The position numbers and the translations under genes are program-made. A stretch of DNA of 56,014 nt, from positions 1 to 56,014 of the forward strand of contig NZ_BOOA01000058.1 of assembly GCF_016862995.1 (NCBI RefSeq), given 5' to 3'. Below the pieces are notes generated by a model. That model was not told where the DNA came from. It worked only from the letters and a program-made list of their open reading frames with translations, and searched no databases. Below are positions 7,470-15,455 of this stretch, piece after piece (the first letter of the stretch is position 1; every line of letters starts with the position of its first letter). This DNA is from Acrocarpospora phusangensis. GTDB taxonomy: Bacteria > Actinomycetota > Actinomycetes > Streptosporangiales > Streptosporangiaceae.

Positions 7470-10400
7470 CTACTTGGTGATGGTGACGGTGTCGATGTCG
7501 AACAGGTTCCCGGAGCCGCCCACGAAGACCAGGTAGAGCGTCCCCGACACGTTGCCCGTGAGGGTGGTGGACGCGTTCTGGAAGGTCTCCCAGCCGCCCG
7601 TGTTGGGCAGCGTGATCGAGCCCAGCAGGGTGCCGGTCTGCGAGCCCGACCGGATCTGCACGGTGCCGCCGGAGCCGGCCGAGGAGAACCGCACGGCGGC
7701 CGTCTTGGCCCCCGAGGTGTTCATCTGGGAGTAGGCCGCCCAGTCGCCGTTCTCGATGTGCCCGGCGGTGAGGCCGCCGCTGGCCGGCGGGTGGGTGGCG
7801 TTGATGACGCCGCTCTGGGCGCTCCACGCCTCACCCTCGATCGTGGTGCTGCCGCCCCGGGCGATCGAGAAGGTGTCGATGTCGAACAGCGCGCCGGATC
7901 CGCCGGAGAAGGTGAGGAAGAGCGGCCCGGTGCCCGCGCCGTTGAGCGTGGTGGACACGTTGGCGAAGGTGTCGAAGCTGCCGGTGTTCGGCACGGCCAC
8001 GCTGCCCAGGACCGGCCCGGTCTGCGAGCCGGAGCGGATGGTGATCGTGCCGCCGGGGCCGCCGGAGGAGATCCTGGCGGTGAAGCCGGTGCCGCCCACG
8101 GTGGTCACGTTGGAGTAGCCGGCCCAGTCGCCGTTGTCGATGTAGCCGACGGTCTGGCCGCCGCTGGCGCCCGCGTGCCCGGCCGTCTGCACGCCGGACT
8201 GCGAGGTGAACGCCTCGCCCTCGATGGTGCCGGCCGGTGGGGTGGTGCCGGTGTTGAAGGTGAAGGCGTCCAGGTCGAACAGGTTGCCCTGCCCGGTCAC
8301 GCCCTTGAAGACCAGGAACAGCGTGGTGGTCCCGGAGGGCAGGTTGCTCAGGTTGGCGTTGACGTTGACGAAGGTGTCCCAGCCGCCGGTGGGCGCCACG
8401 GTCGCGGTGCCGTGCAGGGTGCCGGTGGCCGAGCCGGAGCGGACCTCCAGGGTGCCGCCGACGCCGCCGGAGGAGACCCGGGCGGTGATGCTGGTGGCGT
8501 TGGAGATGTTGTACGGCGTGAACGAGATCCAGTCGCCGTTGTCGACGAAGCCGACCGTGGTGCCGCCTTCGGCCGTGCCGTGGGTGGCCGGCTGGATGCC
8601 GTTCTGGGCGCCGAAGTGCTCGGCCTGCCGGTGCTTCGGCTGGGTGGTGCGGATGCTGTGGGTGGTGAGGCCGCCGTTGTCGGTGTACTCGGCGTCGAAG
8701 ACCCCGTAGATGTTGGCGGCGGCGTCGTGCTCGCCGTCCGACGGCACGGTCAGCGTGCCCGAGCAGCCGTTCTGCGAGGTGATCTGGTGGCTGTGGCTGT
8801 CATGGCCGAGGAAGTAGGTGACCTTGACGCGGGAGCAGGTGATCGTCCCGTCCTGCGGGTCGGTGACGGTGACCGAGAACGGCACGCTGTCGCCGAAGTT
8901 GAACAGCTGGCCGTTGCCGGGCAGGTTCAGGGTGACCGTCGGCGCCGTGTTGCCGACCGTGATCGTCACGTTGGCGGTGCCGGTCAGGCCCTGCGGGTCC
9001 CGTACGGTCAGGGTCACGTTGTAGGTGCCGTTGGCGGTGTAGGTGTGGCTCGGGTTGGCGGCCGTGGAGTTGGCGGTGCCGTCGCCCCAGTTCCACGAGT
9101 AGGTGAGCGCGCCGCCCTCGGGGTCGGAGCTGCCCGCCGAGGAGAACGCGACGGTCAGCGGCGCGACGCCGGAGGTCGGGGTGCCCGCCGCCTTGGCGAT
9201 CGGGTTGCGGTTGGTGCCGCCGATGTACTCCACCCGCCAGAGGGCCTGGTTGCCCGAGCCGGTGCCGTAGTCGAGCACGTAGAGGGCGCCGTCGGGGCCG
9301 AAGGCCATGTCCATGACCTGGGTGCCGGTCCACGGCAGGCCGGAGATCTCGCCGTACCCGCCGGAGGAGGTGACCGCGATGGCCTTGATCCAGCGGCGGC
9401 CGTACTCGCCGGCGAAGTAGCGGCCGTCGAGGGACTGCGGGAACTTGACCGTGGAGGTGGAGGCGGCGTCGTAGCGGTAGACCGGGCCGCCCATGGGGGA
9501 TTCTGAGCCGCCGCCGAACTCGGGCGGGGAGCCGGCGTCCCCGCCGTACCGGATCCAGGCCGGCTTGGCGGCCGGGAGGGTGGTCAGGCCGGTGTTGCGG
9601 AAGGAGTTGTTGGCCGGGCCGCCGGCGCAGTTGTACTTGGCCTGGGACGGGCCGCTGGGGAAGGTGTACTCGTTGTAGGTCTCGGCGGTGGTGTTGTTGC
9701 CGGTGCAGTACGGCCAGCCGTAGAAGCCGGGCGAGGTGATGCGGTTGAACTCGACCTGCCCGCCGGGCCCGCGGTTCGGGTCGGTCGCGCCCGCGTCCGG
9801 GCCGTAGTCGCCCAGGTAGACGATGCCGGTGGCCTTGTCCACGCTCATCCGGAACGGGTTGCGGAAGCCCATCGCGTAGATCTCGGGACGGGTGTTCGCG
9901 GTGCCCGCCGGGAACATGTTCCCGGCCGGGATGGAGTAGGAGTTGCCGTCCGCGGCCGGCTTGATGCGGATCAGCTTGCCGCGCAGGTCGTTGGTGTTGG
10001 CGGAGGAGCGCTGCGCGTCGAACTGCGGGTTGCGGTTGGTGCGCTCGTCGATCGGGGTGTACGAGTTGGACTCGAACGGGTTGGTGTCGTCACCGGTGGT
10101 CAGCCACAGGTTGCCCTGGGCGTCGAAGTCGATGTCGCCGCCCGCGTGGCAGCACTGGCCGCGGTCGTTGTCGACCCTGAGCACGATCTTCTCGCTGGCC
10201 AGGTCGAGCGTGTTCGACGTGGTCAGGGTGAACCGGGACAGGTAGAACTGGCCCTTCCAGGTGTTCCAGTCCGTCTGGGTGCCGGTGGTCGGCGCGTCCC
10301 CGTTGGGGGTGGAGAGCCGGGGCGAGTAGTAGAGCCAGATGTGCCGGTTCGTGGCGAAGCCGGGGTCCACGGCGACGCCCTGCAGGCCCTCCTCGTCGTG

Positions 10401-10682
10401 GGTGTACACGTTGAGCGTGCCCGCGAGGGAGGTGTTGCCGTTGACGTCGGTGATGCGCACCTGGCCGCCGCGGGCGGTGTGGATCACGGAGCGGTTCGGC
10501 ATGACCGCGAGGGACATCGGCTCGCCGAGCTCGTTCGCGCCGGAGGCGAGGGAGATCTGCTGGTAGTCGGAGGCGGGCAGGTCCGCCGCTCGCGCCGGGC
10601 CGGTGGTGACGACACTGCCGGCGACGACCAGGACGGCCGCCACGGCCAGCCGGGTCCACAGCCTCGGATGGGGTCGTGACAT
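7470..10682 (-). CDS. Secreted PQQ-type sugar dehydrogenase with PKD and CBM6 domains
   Basis: A 1,070-residue secreted enzyme and the first gene of the operon. A signal peptide covers residues 1-32. A glucose/sorbosone dehydrogenase beta-propeller spans about 40-485 (GLQGVAVDPGF, CCHAGGDIDFD, NPFRMSVD, YCTGNN); family members use PQQ to oxidise sugars. A PKD domain (about 495-575; FSSAGSSDPEGGALTYSWNWG) and an Ig-like segment follow, then three CBM6 modules to the C-terminus. The start is ATG 10682 with GGAAGG upstream. With the ThuA/keto-sugar hydrolase 7 bp downstream, a plausible job is oxidising polysaccharide or glycoside sugars at the cell surface before cleavage. The divergent ROK protein at 11087 is the likely regulator. 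Substrate and cofactor are family-based inference. Confidence 0.87.
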   Translation of the reverse strand: MSRPHPRLWTRLAVAAVLVVAGSVVTTGPARAADLPASDYQQISLASGANELGEPMSLAVMPNRSVIHTARGGQVRITDVNGNTSLAGTLNVYTHDEEGLQGVAVDPGFATNRHIWLYYSPRLSTPNGDAPTTGTQTDWNTWKGQFYLSRFTLTTSNTLDLASEKIVLRVDNDRGQCCHAGGDIDFDAQGNLWLTTGDDTNPFESNSYTPIDERTNRNPQFDAQRSSANTNDLRGKLIRIKPAADGNSYSIPAGNMFPAGTANTRPEIYAMGFRNPFRMSVDKATGIVYLGDYGPDAGATDPNRGPGGQVEFNRITSPGFYGWPYCTGNNTTAETYNEYTFPSGPSQAKYNCAGGPANNSFRNTGLTTLPAAKPAWIRYGGDAGSPPEFGGGSESPMGGPVYRYDAASTSTVKFPQSLDGRYFAGEYGRRWIKAIAVTSSGGYGEISGLPWTGTQVMDMAFGPDGALYVLDYGTGSGNQALWRVEYIGGTNRNPIAKAAGTPTSGVAPLTVAFSSAGSSDPEGGALTYSWNWGDGTANSTAANPSHTYTANGTYNVTLTVRDPQGLTGTANVTITVGNTAPTVTLNLPGNGQLFNFGDSVPFSVTVTDPQDGTITCSRVKVTYFLGHDSHSHQITSQNGCSGTLTVPSDGEHDAAANIYGVFDAEYTDNGGLTTHSIRTTQPKHRQAEHFGAQNGIQPATHGTAEGGTTVGFVDNGDWISFTPYNISNATSITARVSSGGVGGTLEVRSGSATGTLHGTATVAPTGGWDTFVNVNANLSNLPSGTTTLFLVFKGVTGQGNLFDLDAFTFNTGTTPPAGTIEGEAFTSQSGVQTAGHAGASGGQTVGYIDNGDWAGYSNVTTVGGTGFTARISSGGPGGTITIRSGSQTGPVLGSVAVPNTGSFDTFANVSTTLNGAGTGPLFLTFSGGSGALFDIDTFSIARGGSTTIEGEAWSAQSGVINATHPPASGGLTAGHIENGDWAAYSQMNTSGAKTAAVRFSSAGSGGTVQIRSGSQTGTLLGSITLPNTGGWETFQNASTTLTGNVSGTLYLVFVGGSGNLFDIDTVTITK

Positions 10683-10790
10683 AGGATGTTTCCTTCCTGA
10701 CCATGGAATCAGTCAGGCAAGGCGCGCGCCGCCGCGCTGGTTGCCGTTGTGCTGGGTGCAGTGTGGCGTTGTGGAGCGGTGGAGCGGAAC

Positions 10791-10849
10791 CGACTGAAAG
10801 ACATAGACGGGTGCTGCGTCTGTAGCATGCGTCTTTCAGTCGATTTTTT
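10791..10849 (+). other. Long hairpin followed by a T-tract (attenuator or terminator-like)
   Basis: CGACTGAAAGAC (10791-10802) and GTCTTTCAGTCG (10831-10842) form a perfect 12-bp stem. The 28-base loop holds a second stem, AGACG/CGTCT (10805-10809, 10817-10821). Six T residues (10844-10849) follow on the plus strand, the layout of an intrinsic terminator. It sits in the 404-bp region between the divergent dehydrogenase and ROK genes, so it could attenuate a long leader of the ROK gene or act as protein-binding DNA. The remaining sequence there shows no credible gene. Confidence 0.6.
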
Positions 10850-10974
10850 GCGAGCACAGGGAAGAATTTACCGCTTTCTAACACACCAGCCATCACCCTG
10901 TATACCCCCCGTGTCGAAACGTCCGGAAAACCCGGTGTGTTACGGAAGTGTTACCTCGGCGAATCGTTTCAACG

Positions 10975-10992
10975 CTTGCGTGGGTACGCAAG
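10975..10992. promoter_or_regulatory. Candidate ROK operator, CTTGCGT-N4-ACGCAAG
   Basis: A perfect 7-bp inverted repeat with a GGGT spacer lies about 95 bp upstream of the ROK start and about 290 bp upstream of the dehydrogenase start. It is the best dyad in the divergent promoter region outside the terminator-like hairpin. Its assignment to the ROK protein rests only on position. Confidence 0.45.
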
Positions 10993-11086
10993 AACGTCAT
11001 TTAATTCGGCGCGCCATGCAAATTAATCCGCTCGGAGGGTCGACTTCCTGAGCGGATCCCGCAACATGACCCCCTGGAGGACGCGC

Positions 11087-12361
11087 GTGCGGCCGGTTCA
11101 CTACGGGCTCGCGGACATCCCGGCCGACCAGGCCACCGTCCGGAGGTCCAACCTCTCGCTGGTGCTCCGCCACCTGCGCGAGCACGGGCCGCAGTCCAGA
11201 TCCGCCGTCGCCGCCGCCACCGGCCTCAACAAGACCACCGTCACCAGCCTGGTCGGCGAACTCCGCGCCCGCGGCCTGATCAGGGAGAACGGCCCCCAGC
11301 ACGCCGGCTCGGTGGGCCGCCCCGGCCTGGCCCTCACCCTCGACGGCACCCGCGTCGGCGCGCTCGGCCTGGAGATCAACGTCGACTACATCGCCGCCTT
11401 CGCCACCGACCTGGGCGGCCGCGTCCTCATCGACCGCCGCGTCGGCTTCGACGCCATGGGCTGCGACCCCGAACGCTCCCTGGACGAACTGGCCACCGTC
11501 GCCCGCGAGGCCCTGGCCGAACTCGGCCTGCTCGGCATCCACGTGGCCGGCATCACCGTGGCCGTGCCCGGCCTCATCGACGGCGCCAACGGCGTCGTCC
11601 ACGTCGCCCCCAACCTCGGCTGGTACGGCGTGCCCGTCGCCGAACGCCTCTCCTGGGACGTAGCCCCCACCATCCCCGTCACCGTCGTCAACGACGCCAA
11701 CCTCGCCGCCCTGGCCGAATACACCAGCGGCGTCGCGGCCGGCACCACCGACCTGGTCTACCTCACCGGAGAGGTCGGCGTCGGAGGCGGCATCATCGCC
11801 GGCGGCCGGCTGCTCGGCGGCGCCGACGGTTTCGCCGGCGAGGTCGGCCACGTCATGGTGGACTCCGCGGGCGACAAGTGCGGCTGCGGCCGCACCGGCT
11901 GCTGGGAGACCAAGGTCGGCCTCGCCGCCCTGGTCCGCATGGTCACCCCCGACCACGCCTACGGCGTACCGGACGGGATCGTCCGCGACCCCGAGGAACG
12001 GCTCGCCGAGATCGAACGCCGCCAGGCCGACGGCGACCCGCAGGTCGCGGCGGCGCTGGCCGAAGTCGGCCGCTGGCTGGGCCTCGGCTCGGCCACCCTG
12101 GTCCGCCTGTTCAACCCCCGCGTGATCGTCGTGGGCGGCTACTTCGCCCGCCTGGCCGAGCACCTGCTCCCCCGCGCCCAGGCCGAACTGACCCGGCTCG
12201 GCGTCACCGGGACGGTCGCGCACTGCACATTCGTCGCCTCCGACCTCGGCTTCGGCGCCGCGTCCCGGGGAGCGGCCGGCGTGGTCGTGGACCGGGTCCT
12301 GGCCGACCCGACCGCGATCGAGATCCTGCCACCCGAGATGTCCACGCTCAGCGGGTCCTGA
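11087..12361 (+). CDS. ROK family transcriptional regulator
   Basis: A 424-residue sugar-responsive regulator. Residues 15-65 form the winged helix-turn-helix (SRSAVAAATGLNKTTVTSLVGEL). The rest is the ROK sugar-kinase fold, with GLEINVDYIAAFATDLGG, VPGLIDG, GEVGVGGGIIAGG and the zinc-binding CGCGRTGCWE at about residues 265-274. I chose GTG 11087 because CTGGAGG ends six bases before it; an ATG 21 bases upstream has no such site. It diverges from the secreted ThuA/sugar dehydrogenase operon, so it probably controls that operon in response to a sugar or keto-sugar. ROK repressors usually release DNA when they bind ligand; the ligand is not known here. Confidence 0.92.
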   Translation: MRPVHYGLADIPADQATVRRSNLSLVLRHLREHGPQSRSAVAAATGLNKTTVTSLVGELRARGLIRENGPQHAGSVGRPGLALTLDGTRVGALGLEINVDYIAAFATDLGGRVLIDRRVGFDAMGCDPERSLDELATVAREALAELGLLGIHVAGITVAVPGLIDGANGVVHVAPNLGWYGVPVAERLSWDVAPTIPVTVVNDANLAALAEYTSGVAAGTTDLVYLTGEVGVGGGIIAGGRLLGGADGFAGEVGHVMVDSAGDKCGCGRTGCWETKVGLAALVRMVTPDHAYGVPDGIVRDPEERLAEIERRQADGDPQVAAALAEVGRWLGLGSATLVRLFNPRVIVVGGYFARLAEHLLPRAQAELTRLGVTGTVAHCTFVASDLGFGAASRGAAGVVVDRVLADPTAIEILPPEMSTLSGS

Positions 12362-12379
12362 CCCCGCCACCCCCCGACT

Positions 12380-12480
12380 CCCGTCCGTCCGGCCGGCCGG
12401 TCCCGCCGCGACGCCGTTCACGCCGACCTCGGCGCCCCGGCGAGGGTGCCACCCGGTCCGGCCAGACGGACGGGCCTTTC
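12380..12480 (+). terminator. Branched hairpin downstream of the ROK gene
   Basis: Arms at 12380-12396 (begins CCCGTCCGTCC) and 12458-12474 (ends GACGGACGGG) pair at 16 of 17 positions. The 61-base interval contains CGCCGACCTCGGCG, a 6-bp stem with a 2-base loop at 12421-12434. A pyrimidine-rich CCTTTCCTTT follows. It begins 19 bases after the ROK stop, which suits a transcription terminator. Confidence 0.6.
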
Positions 12481-12618
12481 CTTTAACTCGAATAACTCGA
12501 ATTTCGTGGCGCATCGTCCGGTCAAGGCATGTATGGCGGCTTATATGCGGGTGGACGCTTCACGGGTGATGTACGAGGGTGGTCAGGTCCGGCAAGCCCT
12601 CCCCCGGAGTGAGAACGC

Positions 12619-13977
12619 ATGCGTGTCCTGATCCAGCTCCGTCCCTCTCCCGACCTCGTGGCCGCCGTGGCCGACCCGTCCATGACGGCCACGACCTCCG
12701 ACGTGTCCGACGGCCTGCCCGGCGTCGTGCTGGACCAATCCTTCACCCCGGTGGCGGTGCCCCGGCCGGTGCCCGCCTCGCCCACCGGCGACCCGCTGTC
12801 GCTGAACCAGCCGCTCGTCTACTCGATGGCGCCGGACCAGGCGTCGGTGGTGCTGCGCGGCGAGGTGTCCGACGACGAGGTGAACGTGCGCATGTCGCTG
12901 CTGCCCGGCCGGCGCGACGTGGTGGCCGTCTACGCCGACCCGGTCATCGAGACCTCGCTCACCTGCGGCGGCGACCCGCCGGTGGGCGACTGGCGCGACG
13001 TCGAGCGGCTGATGCGGGTGGCCGAGCTGCGGGCCGAGGGCCTGGACGGCTCGGGCGTGACCCTGGCCGTGACCGACACCGGCATCAACGCCGCCCACGT
13101 CGCGCGGCAGCTCGGCCGGGCCACGACCGTGGACCGGGACCGCAGCTGGTCTCCGGACGGCGTGCCCGGCCAGCCGGGCGAGTTCGCGGTGGACCACGGC
13201 ACCATGTGCGCCTTCGACGCGCTGATCGCCGCGCCGCGGGCGTCGCTGATCGACATCCCGGTGCTGCTGTCGGAGCGCCCGGGCGGGTCCGCGCTGGACG
13301 GGCTGCTCTCGGACGCGGTGGCGGCGTTCGCGCATCTGCGTACCGTGCTGGACGCGCAGCCGGCCGCGACCCGCTCGCTGGTCGTGTCCAACAGCTGGGG
13401 CTCCTTCTCGCCGCGCTGGGACTTCCCGCCGGGGCATCCCGGCAACTACAGCGACAACCCGGCGCACCCGTTCAACCTGATCGTCGGCAGCCTCGCCGAG
13501 GCCGGGGCCGACCTGCTGTTCGCGGCGGGCAACTGCGGCCGGGACTGCCCGGACGGCCGCTGCGCCTACCCGGACCGGCCGATCACCGGCGCCAACTCGC
13601 ACGCCAAGGTCCTGTCCGTCGGCGGGGTGGACGTGAACGGGCACCGGGTCGGCTACTCCTCCCAGGGCCCCGGACGGCTGACCGCGCGCAAGCCGGACAT
13701 CTGCGCGTACACGCATTTCGCGGGGTCGTGCGCGTTCGGCGCGGACTCGCCGGACTCGGGGACCTCCGCCGCCTGCCCGGTCGCGGCCGGTCTGGTCGCC
13801 GCCATCCGCACCCAGTGGCCCGCCTCCCGCCTGTCCCCCGGCCAGCTCCGCACACTGCTCCGCCGCAGCGCCGATGATCGTGGCGAGCTCGGGTATGACT
13901 ATGACTACGGCTACGGCATCGTGGACGTGGCCGGCATCATCGGAGCCCTGCGGAGCAGGGCGGACAGAGCGGCATGA
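12619..13977 (+). CDS. Subtilase (S8 family) serine peptidase, no signal peptide
   Basis: A 452-residue S8 peptidase with an intact triad: Asp153 in AVTDTGIN, His193 in VDHGTMCA and Ser383 in SGTSAACPVAAG. The oxyanion Asn sits in AAGNCGRD (about 304). Residues 1-130 look like a prodomain-type region rather than a signal peptide (MRVLIQLRPSPDLVAAV), so the enzyme is probably intracellular or exported by a non-classical route. The start is ATG 12619 with GGAGTGAG upstream. The next gene starts 4 bases after its stop and the third overlaps the second, so the three form one translationally coupled unit. Cys residues at LTCGGD, NCGRDCPDGRC and ICAY could form disulfides or bind metal. The target is unknown. 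Confidence 0.9.
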   Translation: MRVLIQLRPSPDLVAAVADPSMTATTSDVSDGLPGVVLDQSFTPVAVPRPVPASPTGDPLSLNQPLVYSMAPDQASVVLRGEVSDDEVNVRMSLLPGRRDVVAVYADPVIETSLTCGGDPPVGDWRDVERLMRVAELRAEGLDGSGVTLAVTDTGINAAHVARQLGRATTVDRDRSWSPDGVPGQPGEFAVDHGTMCAFDALIAAPRASLIDIPVLLSERPGGSALDGLLSDAVAAFAHLRTVLDAQPAATRSLVVSNSWGSFSPRWDFPPGHPGNYSDNPAHPFNLIVGSLAEAGADLLFAAGNCGRDCPDGRCAYPDRPITGANSHAKVLSVGGVDVNGHRVGYSSQGPGRLTARKPDICAYTHFAGSCAFGADSPDSGTSAACPVAAGLVAAIRTQWPASRLSPGQLRTLLRRSADDRGELGYDYDYGYGIVDVAGIIGALRSRADRAA

Positions 13978-13981
13978 CGTC

Positions 13982-14221
13982 ATGGTTCTCATCACCGTAC
14001 GGCTCCCGCGGAGCGCGACCATGGAGACGGCGCTGCGCAGGCTCGCCCTGACCAAGGAGGACGTCGACACCGGCTACGGCCTGGTCCCGCTGGACCCGGA
14101 CAAGGGCGTCTTCGGCATGCGGGTCACCCCGCAGGCCGCCCAGCGGCTGACCGAGGGCGGCCACGACTTCGACGGCCCGTGGTCCGACCCCCGGATCGAG
14201 CCGTTCGGCCCGCCGCGTTGA
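13982..14221 (+). CDS. Small protein, possible subtilase propeptide/inhibitor-like
   Basis: A 79-residue protein that starts at ATG 13982, 4 bases after the peptidase stop. The pattern [20 protein letters not shown], then [16 protein letters not shown], then [19 protein letters not shown] reads as beta-alpha-beta-beta-alpha-beta. That layout and the F-x-M-x-V-T-x-x-A-x-x-L motif resemble the I9 propeptide of subtilases, which folds and inhibits its cognate enzyme. No signal peptide or membrane segment is present. Its stop overlaps the TTG start of the next gene (TTGA). An inhibitor or folding partner for the adjacent peptidase is my inference; I do not recognise a named family. Confidence 0.7.
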   Translation: MVLITVRLPRSATMETALRRLALTKEDVDTGYGLVPLDPDKGVFGMRVTPQAAQRLTEGGHDFDGPWSDPRIEPFGPPR

Positions 14222-14784
14222 CGGTCTGGGTGGTCTCGGGCCCGCCCGGGTCCGGCAAGTCGACCGTGTGCGCGCGCCTGCTGGCGCTGCTGCGCCCGGT
14301 CCCGGCCCTGCTGGACAAGGACACCCTCTACGGCGACTTCGTCGCGGCCACCTTGGCGGCCCACGACCGGCCGCCGGGCGAGCGCGAGGGCCCCTGGTAC
14401 GACGAGCACATCAAGCGCCACGAATACGCGGGCCTGACCGCGGCCGCGCGGGAGATCCGCTCGCACGGCTGCCCCGTCCTGCTCAGCGGGCCGTTCACCG
14501 GGCAGGTGCACGACGCGGAACGGTGGCGGCTCTGGGTGAAGGAGCTGGGCGGGCCGCCCGTCCACCTCCTGTGGGTACGCTCCGACGCCGTGACCCTGCG
14601 GGAGCGCCTGGTCGCGCGCGGCTCGCCCCGGGACGCCGGCAAGCTCGCGGACTTCCCGGCGTTCCTGGAGGCGATACGGGTGGACGAGCCGCCCGCCGTG
14701 CCGTACCTGGAGGTCGACAACCGGCGTGGGGCGCGGGCGGTGGACGAGCAGCTCGCGGCGTACCTGGCGGCTCAGCGGGAGTAG
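14218..14784 (+). CDS. P-loop AAA/kinase-like ATP-binding protein
   Basis: A 188-residue nucleotide-binding protein. The Walker A motif [17 protein letters not shown] lies at the N-terminus, followed by [15 protein letters not shown], a central [11 protein letters not shown] strand and [25 protein letters not shown], a layout seen in small P-loop kinases such as gluconate kinase-like or chloramphenicol phosphotransferase-like proteins. The best start is TTG 14218, whose bases overlap the TGA of the preceding gene, giving translational coupling with the subtilase unit; a GTG at 14179 would overlap more. Its 3' end overlaps the convergent S4 gene by 13 bp. The substrate is not identifiable. Confidence 0.8.
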   Translation: MTVWVVSGPPGSGKSTVCARLLALLRPVPALLDKDTLYGDFVAATLAAHDRPPGEREGPWYDEHIKRHEYAGLTAAAREIRSHGCPVLLSGPFTGQVHDAERWRLWVKELGGPPVHLLWVRSDAVTLRERLVARGSPRDAGKLADFPAFLEAIRVDEPPAVPYLEVDNRRGARAVDEQLAAYLAAQRE

Positions 14785-15386
14785 TGCTCCACGACCAGCT
14801 GCTCGTCCACGGGGACGGCGATCTGCTCGCGGACCGGGCGGGTCAGCAGCGTGGCGGTGAGGTTCTGGTGGTCCACCGACAGGTAGGCCGCGATGCGGTC
14901 GTCCGCGTAGACGCCCTCGGCGGCGGCCACGAACGGCTGCATCGGACGGGACCTGGCGCGTACGCCGATGGTCTGGCCCGGCTTGACCAGGTAGCTGGGG
15001 ATGTCCACCTTGCGGCCGTCCACGGTGATGTGGCCGTGGTTGACGTACTGCCGGGCGGCGTAGATCGACGGGGCGAGGCCCGCCCGCAGCACCAGGGACG
15101 CGAGCCGGGTCTCCAGGATCGACACGAGTTCCTCGCCCGACCGGCCGGGGCGGCGCAGCGCGAGATCCCAGTACCGCCGCAGCTGGCGTTCCGAGACGTC
15201 GTAGTACCAGCGCAGCTTCTGCTTCTCCAGCAGCCGCACGCCGTAGTCGCCCGTGTTCCTGCGGTTGGTCTTGCGCCCGTGCTCACCGGGCGGGTACGGC
15301 CGCTGCTCGAAGTACTTCACCGCCTTCCGGGTCAGCGGGACTCCCGCCCGCCGGGACAGCCGCACCTTGGGACCGGTGTAGCGCAC
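14772..15386 (-). CDS. rpsD: 30S ribosomal protein S4
   Basis: A 204-residue S4 protein, which binds 16S rRNA and helps nucleate 30S assembly. It shows [26 protein letters not shown], the S4 RNA-binding domain ([22 protein letters not shown]) and the C-terminal [11 protein letters not shown]. The four zinc-binding Cys of C+ S4 forms are absent, so this is the zinc-independent type. It stands alone rather than between rpsK and rpoA, as in Streptomyces; whether the genome has another rpsD cannot be seen. I prefer GTG 15386 (AAAGGAG five bases upstream) to GTG 15392, which the same site crowds. Its promoter overlaps an iron-box-like sequence shared with the divergent DUF2470 gene. Confidence 0.93.
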   Translation of the reverse strand: MRYTGPKVRLSRRAGVPLTRKAVKYFEQRPYPPGEHGRKTNRRNTGDYGVRLLEKQKLRWYYDVSERQLRRYWDLALRRPGRSGEELVSILETRLASLVLRAGLAPSIYAARQYVNHGHITVDGRKVDIPSYLVKPGQTIGVRARSRPMQPFVAAAEGVYADDRIAAYLSVDHQNLTATLLTRPVREQIAVPVDEQLVVEHYSR

Positions 15387-15402
15387 GCTCACTCCTTTGT
15401 GG

Positions 15403-15436
15403 TTAGGTAAGCCTTAGTTAGGTAAGACTAACCTTA
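15403..15436. promoter_or_regulatory. Overlapping iron boxes (DtxR/IdeR-type operator)
   Basis: TTAGGTAAGACTAACCTTA at 15418-15436 matches the actinobacterial DtxR/IdeR/DmdR consensus (TTAGGTTAGGCTAACCTAA) at 16 of 19 positions. A weaker overlapping copy (TTAGGTAAGCCTTAGTTAG, 12 of 19) lies at 15403-15421. The pair sits between the divergent S4 and DUF2470 genes, 20 bases before the DUF2470 ATG and 17 bases before the S4 GTG, so a bound repressor could cover both promoters. Regulation by iron is inferred from the match. Confidence 0.75.
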
Positions 15437-15455
15437 GCACCGCTGAAGGAGCGTC

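Noticed and set aside
10749-11051. A 100-codon plus-strand frame in the ROK promoter region
   Set aside because: It reads through the hairpin and operator-like dyad, has atypical codon use and no ribosome site.
15403-15436. A Zur (zinc) box controlling the zinc-free S4
   Set aside because: The sequence matches the TTAGGTTAGGCTAACCTAA iron-box pattern and lacks the TGAAAATCATTTTCA-like Zur pattern.
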